Assembly: GCA_945900935.1 (NCBI GenBank)
Contig: CAMDKT010000280.1
Span: 1 to 7,702 of the forward strand
Length of the DNA: 7,702 nt
Origin: Candidatus Sulfopaludibacter sp. SbA3
GTDB taxonomy: Bacteria; Acidobacteriota; Terriglobia; Bryobacterales; Bryobacteraceae
Reading direction: 5' to 3'
How positions within the stretch are numbered: position 1 is the first letter of the stretch; every line of letters starts with the position of its first letter. Below are positions 6,765 to 7,702 of this stretch, in pieces. Made by a program: the position numbers and the translations under genes. The notes beneath the pieces were generated by a model. That model worked only from the letters and a program-made list of their open reading frames with translations, made no database searches and was not told where the DNA came from.

Positions 6765-6778
6765 GACTACTAGTAGTC
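6765..6778. promoter_or_regulatory. Perfect 14-bp palindrome in the tssB leader (operator-like)
   Basis: GACTACTAGTAGTC is identical to its reverse complement over all 14 bases. It lies 31 bases upstream of the tssB ATG, within the predicted leader (about 60-75 bases after the predicted transcription start). It could be a binding site for a dimeric repressor, or, as RNA, a 5-bp stem with a CTAG loop. No known operator was recognised. Confidence 0.5.
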
Positions 6779-6823
6779 GCCGTGCAACCGGCCGCGCACT
6801 ACGCAGACGCGAAGCGCCGGTGG

Positions 6824-6834
6824 GCCAAGTTGGC
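6824..6834. promoter_or_regulatory. 11-bp inverted repeat at the predicted tssB transcription start
   Basis: GCCAA at 6824-6828 and TTGGC at 6830-6834 are perfect inverted half-sites around one central base. The site falls about 5-15 bases after the predicted transcription start of the tssB promoter, a classic repressor position. TTGGC/GCCAA half-sites are common in operators of several families, so no regulator can be named. Confidence 0.4.
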
Positions 6835-6845
6835 GGTCCAGTGCG

Positions 6846-6874
6846 AGTATATCTGTGGAGAGAAAAGCAGTCAA
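6846..6874 (-). promoter_or_regulatory. Predicted sigma-70-type promoter of the T6SS operon
   Basis: On the minus strand, TTGACT (6869-6874) and TATACT (6846-6851) are separated by exactly 17 bases. The -35 differs from TTGACA by one base and the -10 from TATAAT by one base. Predicted transcription start is near 6839, giving a leader of about 106 bases before tssB. An A-rich stretch on this strand lies further upstream (about 6901-6928). No sigma-54-type GG/GC element was seen. Confidence 0.7.
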
Positions 6875-6983
6875 GAGACATGCTGCCGGTTCATCCGATG
6901 TTGTTACTTTGTTTTGCATTTTTCTCATCTGCGTTCTGTTAGTCTTAGCGTGAATCGCAGGAAAAATCCATCAGCCAAGATCG

Positions 6984-6989
6984 TAGAAT
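6984..6989 (+). promoter_or_regulatory. Possible -10 element of thiG (leaderless transcript)
   Basis: TAGAAT, one mismatch from TATAAT, ends 6 bases before the thiG ATG. If used, transcription would begin at or next to the ATG, giving a leaderless message. No clear -35 is seen at the right distance. A weaker alternative pair, TTGCAT (6914-6919) with TGTTAG (6937-6942), would give a leader of about 47 bases. The only ribosome-binding candidate, GAGG at 6991-6994, sits 1 base from the ATG, too close for normal use. Confidence 0.35.
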
Positions 6990-6995
6990 AGAGGT

Positions 6996-7702
6996 ATGGC
7001 AGATGGAATTAAAATTGCGGGGCGGGTGTTTGGGTCTCGGCTGTTCGTAGGCACGGGGAAATACCGGAGCAACGCGGAGATGGCGGCGTGCCATACGGCA
7101 TCCGGGGCGGAGGTGGTGACGGTGGCGGTGCGGCGGGTGAATTTGAACGACACGTCGGGGGAGTCGCTGCTTGATCATATTCCACGGGACAAGTATTTCC
7201 TGCTGCCGAATACGGCGGCGTGTTTTACGGCGGATGAGGCGATCCGGACGGCGCGGCTGGCTCGGGAAGTGGGGTTGTCGCATTGGGTGAAGCTGGAAGT
7301 GATTGGGGATGTTGATACGTTGTTTCCGGACAATGAGGGGTTGATAGAGGCGACGCGGGTGTTGGCGAAGGAAGGGTTTGTGGTGTTGCCGTATACGACG
7401 GACGATTTGATCAACGCGCGGAAGCTGATTGACGCGGGGGCGGCGGCTGTCATGCCATTGGCGGCGCCGATCGGGAGCGGGCTGGGGATTCAGAATTTGA
7501 CGAATTTGCGGATATTGCGGGAGAAGATTACGTCGGTGCCGTTGATTGTGGACGCGGGGGTGGGAACGGCGTCGGACGCGGCGATTGCGATGGAGTTGGG
7601 GTATGACGGGATATTGATGAATACGGCGATCGCGTCTGCGGGGGACGCTGTGAAGATGGCTCGGGCGATGAATTTGGCGGTGCGGGCGGGGCGGCTGGCG
7701 TT
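6996..7702 (+). CDS. thiG: ThiG, thiazole synthase, C-terminus beyond window
   Basis: ThiG makes the thiazole phosphate half of thiamine from 1-deoxy-D-xylulose 5-phosphate, dehydroglycine and the thiocarboxylate on ThiS, in the cytoplasm. The visible 235 residues are most of a protein usually near 255-270. Motifs in order: LFVGTGKY at residues 16-23, GAEVVTVAVRRVN at 37-49, LLPNTAACFTADEAIRTARL at 69-88, HWVKLEVIGD at 96-105 with K99 as the expected Schiff-base lysine, AVMPLAAPIGSGLGI at 151-165 (phosphate-binding loop; many homologues have GS where this has AA), IVDAGVGTASDAAIAMELG at 184-202 and GILMNTAI at 205-212. An in-frame TAG lies 9-12 bases upstream, so the ATG at 6996 is the earliest possible start. 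No thiS and no TPP riboswitch precede it. Codons strongly favour G at the third position. It diverges from the T6SS operon and is functionally unrelated. Confidence 0.97.
   Translation, partial: MADGIKIAGRVFGSRLFVGTGKYRSNAEMAACHTASGAEVVTVAVRRVNLNDTSGESLLDHIPRDKYFLLPNTAACFTADEAIRTARLAREVGLSHWVKLEVIGDVDTLFPDNEGLIEATRVLAKEGFVVLPYTTDDLINARKLIDAGAAAVMPLAAPIGSGLGIQNLTNLRILREKITSVPLIVDAGVGTASDAAIAMELGYDGILMNTAIASAGDAVKMARAMNLAVRAGRLA

Larger units (their letters stand above)
6734..6995. other. Divergent intergenic region between tssB and thiG
   Basis: This 262-base gap separates the T6SS operon from thiG. It holds the tssB ribosome-binding site, a 14-bp palindrome, an 11-bp inverted repeat, the tssB promoter and the possible thiG -10. 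The part at 6895-6960 is markedly richer in A and T than the rest. I see no small gene, tRNA, TPP riboswitch or intrinsic terminator in it. Confidence 0.75.

Noticed and set aside
6383..6991. A 202-codon plus-strand frame running from tssB across the intergenic region to thiG
   Set aside because: Most of it is antisense to tssB; the intergenic tail reads as random, Cys- and Ser-rich sequence. It also covers the tssB promoter.
6734..6995. TPP riboswitch upstream of thiG
   Set aside because: I looked for the conserved CTGAGA and the ACCTGATCTGGATAATGCCAGC-like cores on the plus strand and found neither; a covariance search would settle it.
6945..7453. Minus-strand frames opposite thiG (6945-7283, 7175-7453)
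   Set aside because: Arg/Pro- or Ala/Ser-rich antisense readings of a clear thiG.
1..7702. Mobile element, CRISPR array, tRNA or effector/immunity cargo
   Set aside because: No transposase, terminal repeats, spaced direct repeats or tRNA-like cloverleaf were seen, and the gene-free sequence is limited to the two short intergenic regions described.

Overview
This window holds seven consecutive minus-strand genes of a type VI secretion system (T6SS) and, diverging from them, the start of a plus-strand thiamine gene. In transcription order (right to left) the T6SS genes are tssB, tssC, hcp (tssD), tagJ (impE), tssA, tssE and tssF; tssF runs off the left edge. The plus-strand gene is thiG (thiazole synthase), which runs off the right edge. 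All calls rest on reading translated motifs, with no database search.

Organism: a GC-rich bacterium with a strong strand bias. The plus strand is G-rich throughout, so thiG uses G-ending codons and the T6SS genes mostly use C-ending codons. The gene order, the long VasJ-type TssA and the ThiG sequence would fit an acidobacterium of the Bryobacter/Solibacter type, but this is inference and other Gram-negative phyla are not excluded. GC skew suggests that the plus strand is the leading strand, which would put the T6SS operon on the lagging strand.

Layout: 1-990 tssF (N-terminal 330 residues); 993-1478 tssE; 1489-3318 tssA; 3322-4053 tagJ; 4095-4625 hcp; 4626-4740 a spacer with two small hairpins; 4741-6225 tssC; 6218-6733 tssB; 6734-6995 a divergent intergenic region; 6996-7702 thiG. 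The intergenic region holds a near-consensus sigma-70-like promoter pointing at tssB, an 11-bp inverted repeat at its predicted transcription start, and a perfect 14-bp palindrome in the predicted leader.

How the genes work together: TssB and TssC form the contractile sheath around a tube of Hcp hexamers. TssE and TssF are baseplate parts. TssA caps and coordinates tube and sheath growth. TagJ is an accessory protein that, in the studied case, binds TssB. The other core genes (tssG, tssJ, tssK, tssL, tssM, vgrG, clpV/tssH) are not in the window; they may lie to the left, beyond tssF. No effector or immunity gene is visible.

Overall this is a recognisable T6SS segment and not a new system. 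The points worth a second look are regulatory (promoter plus palindromes, a possible leaderless thiG, the spacer around hcp, missing ribosome-binding sites at tagJ and tssA) and compositional (codon use that flips with strand and varies within the operon).
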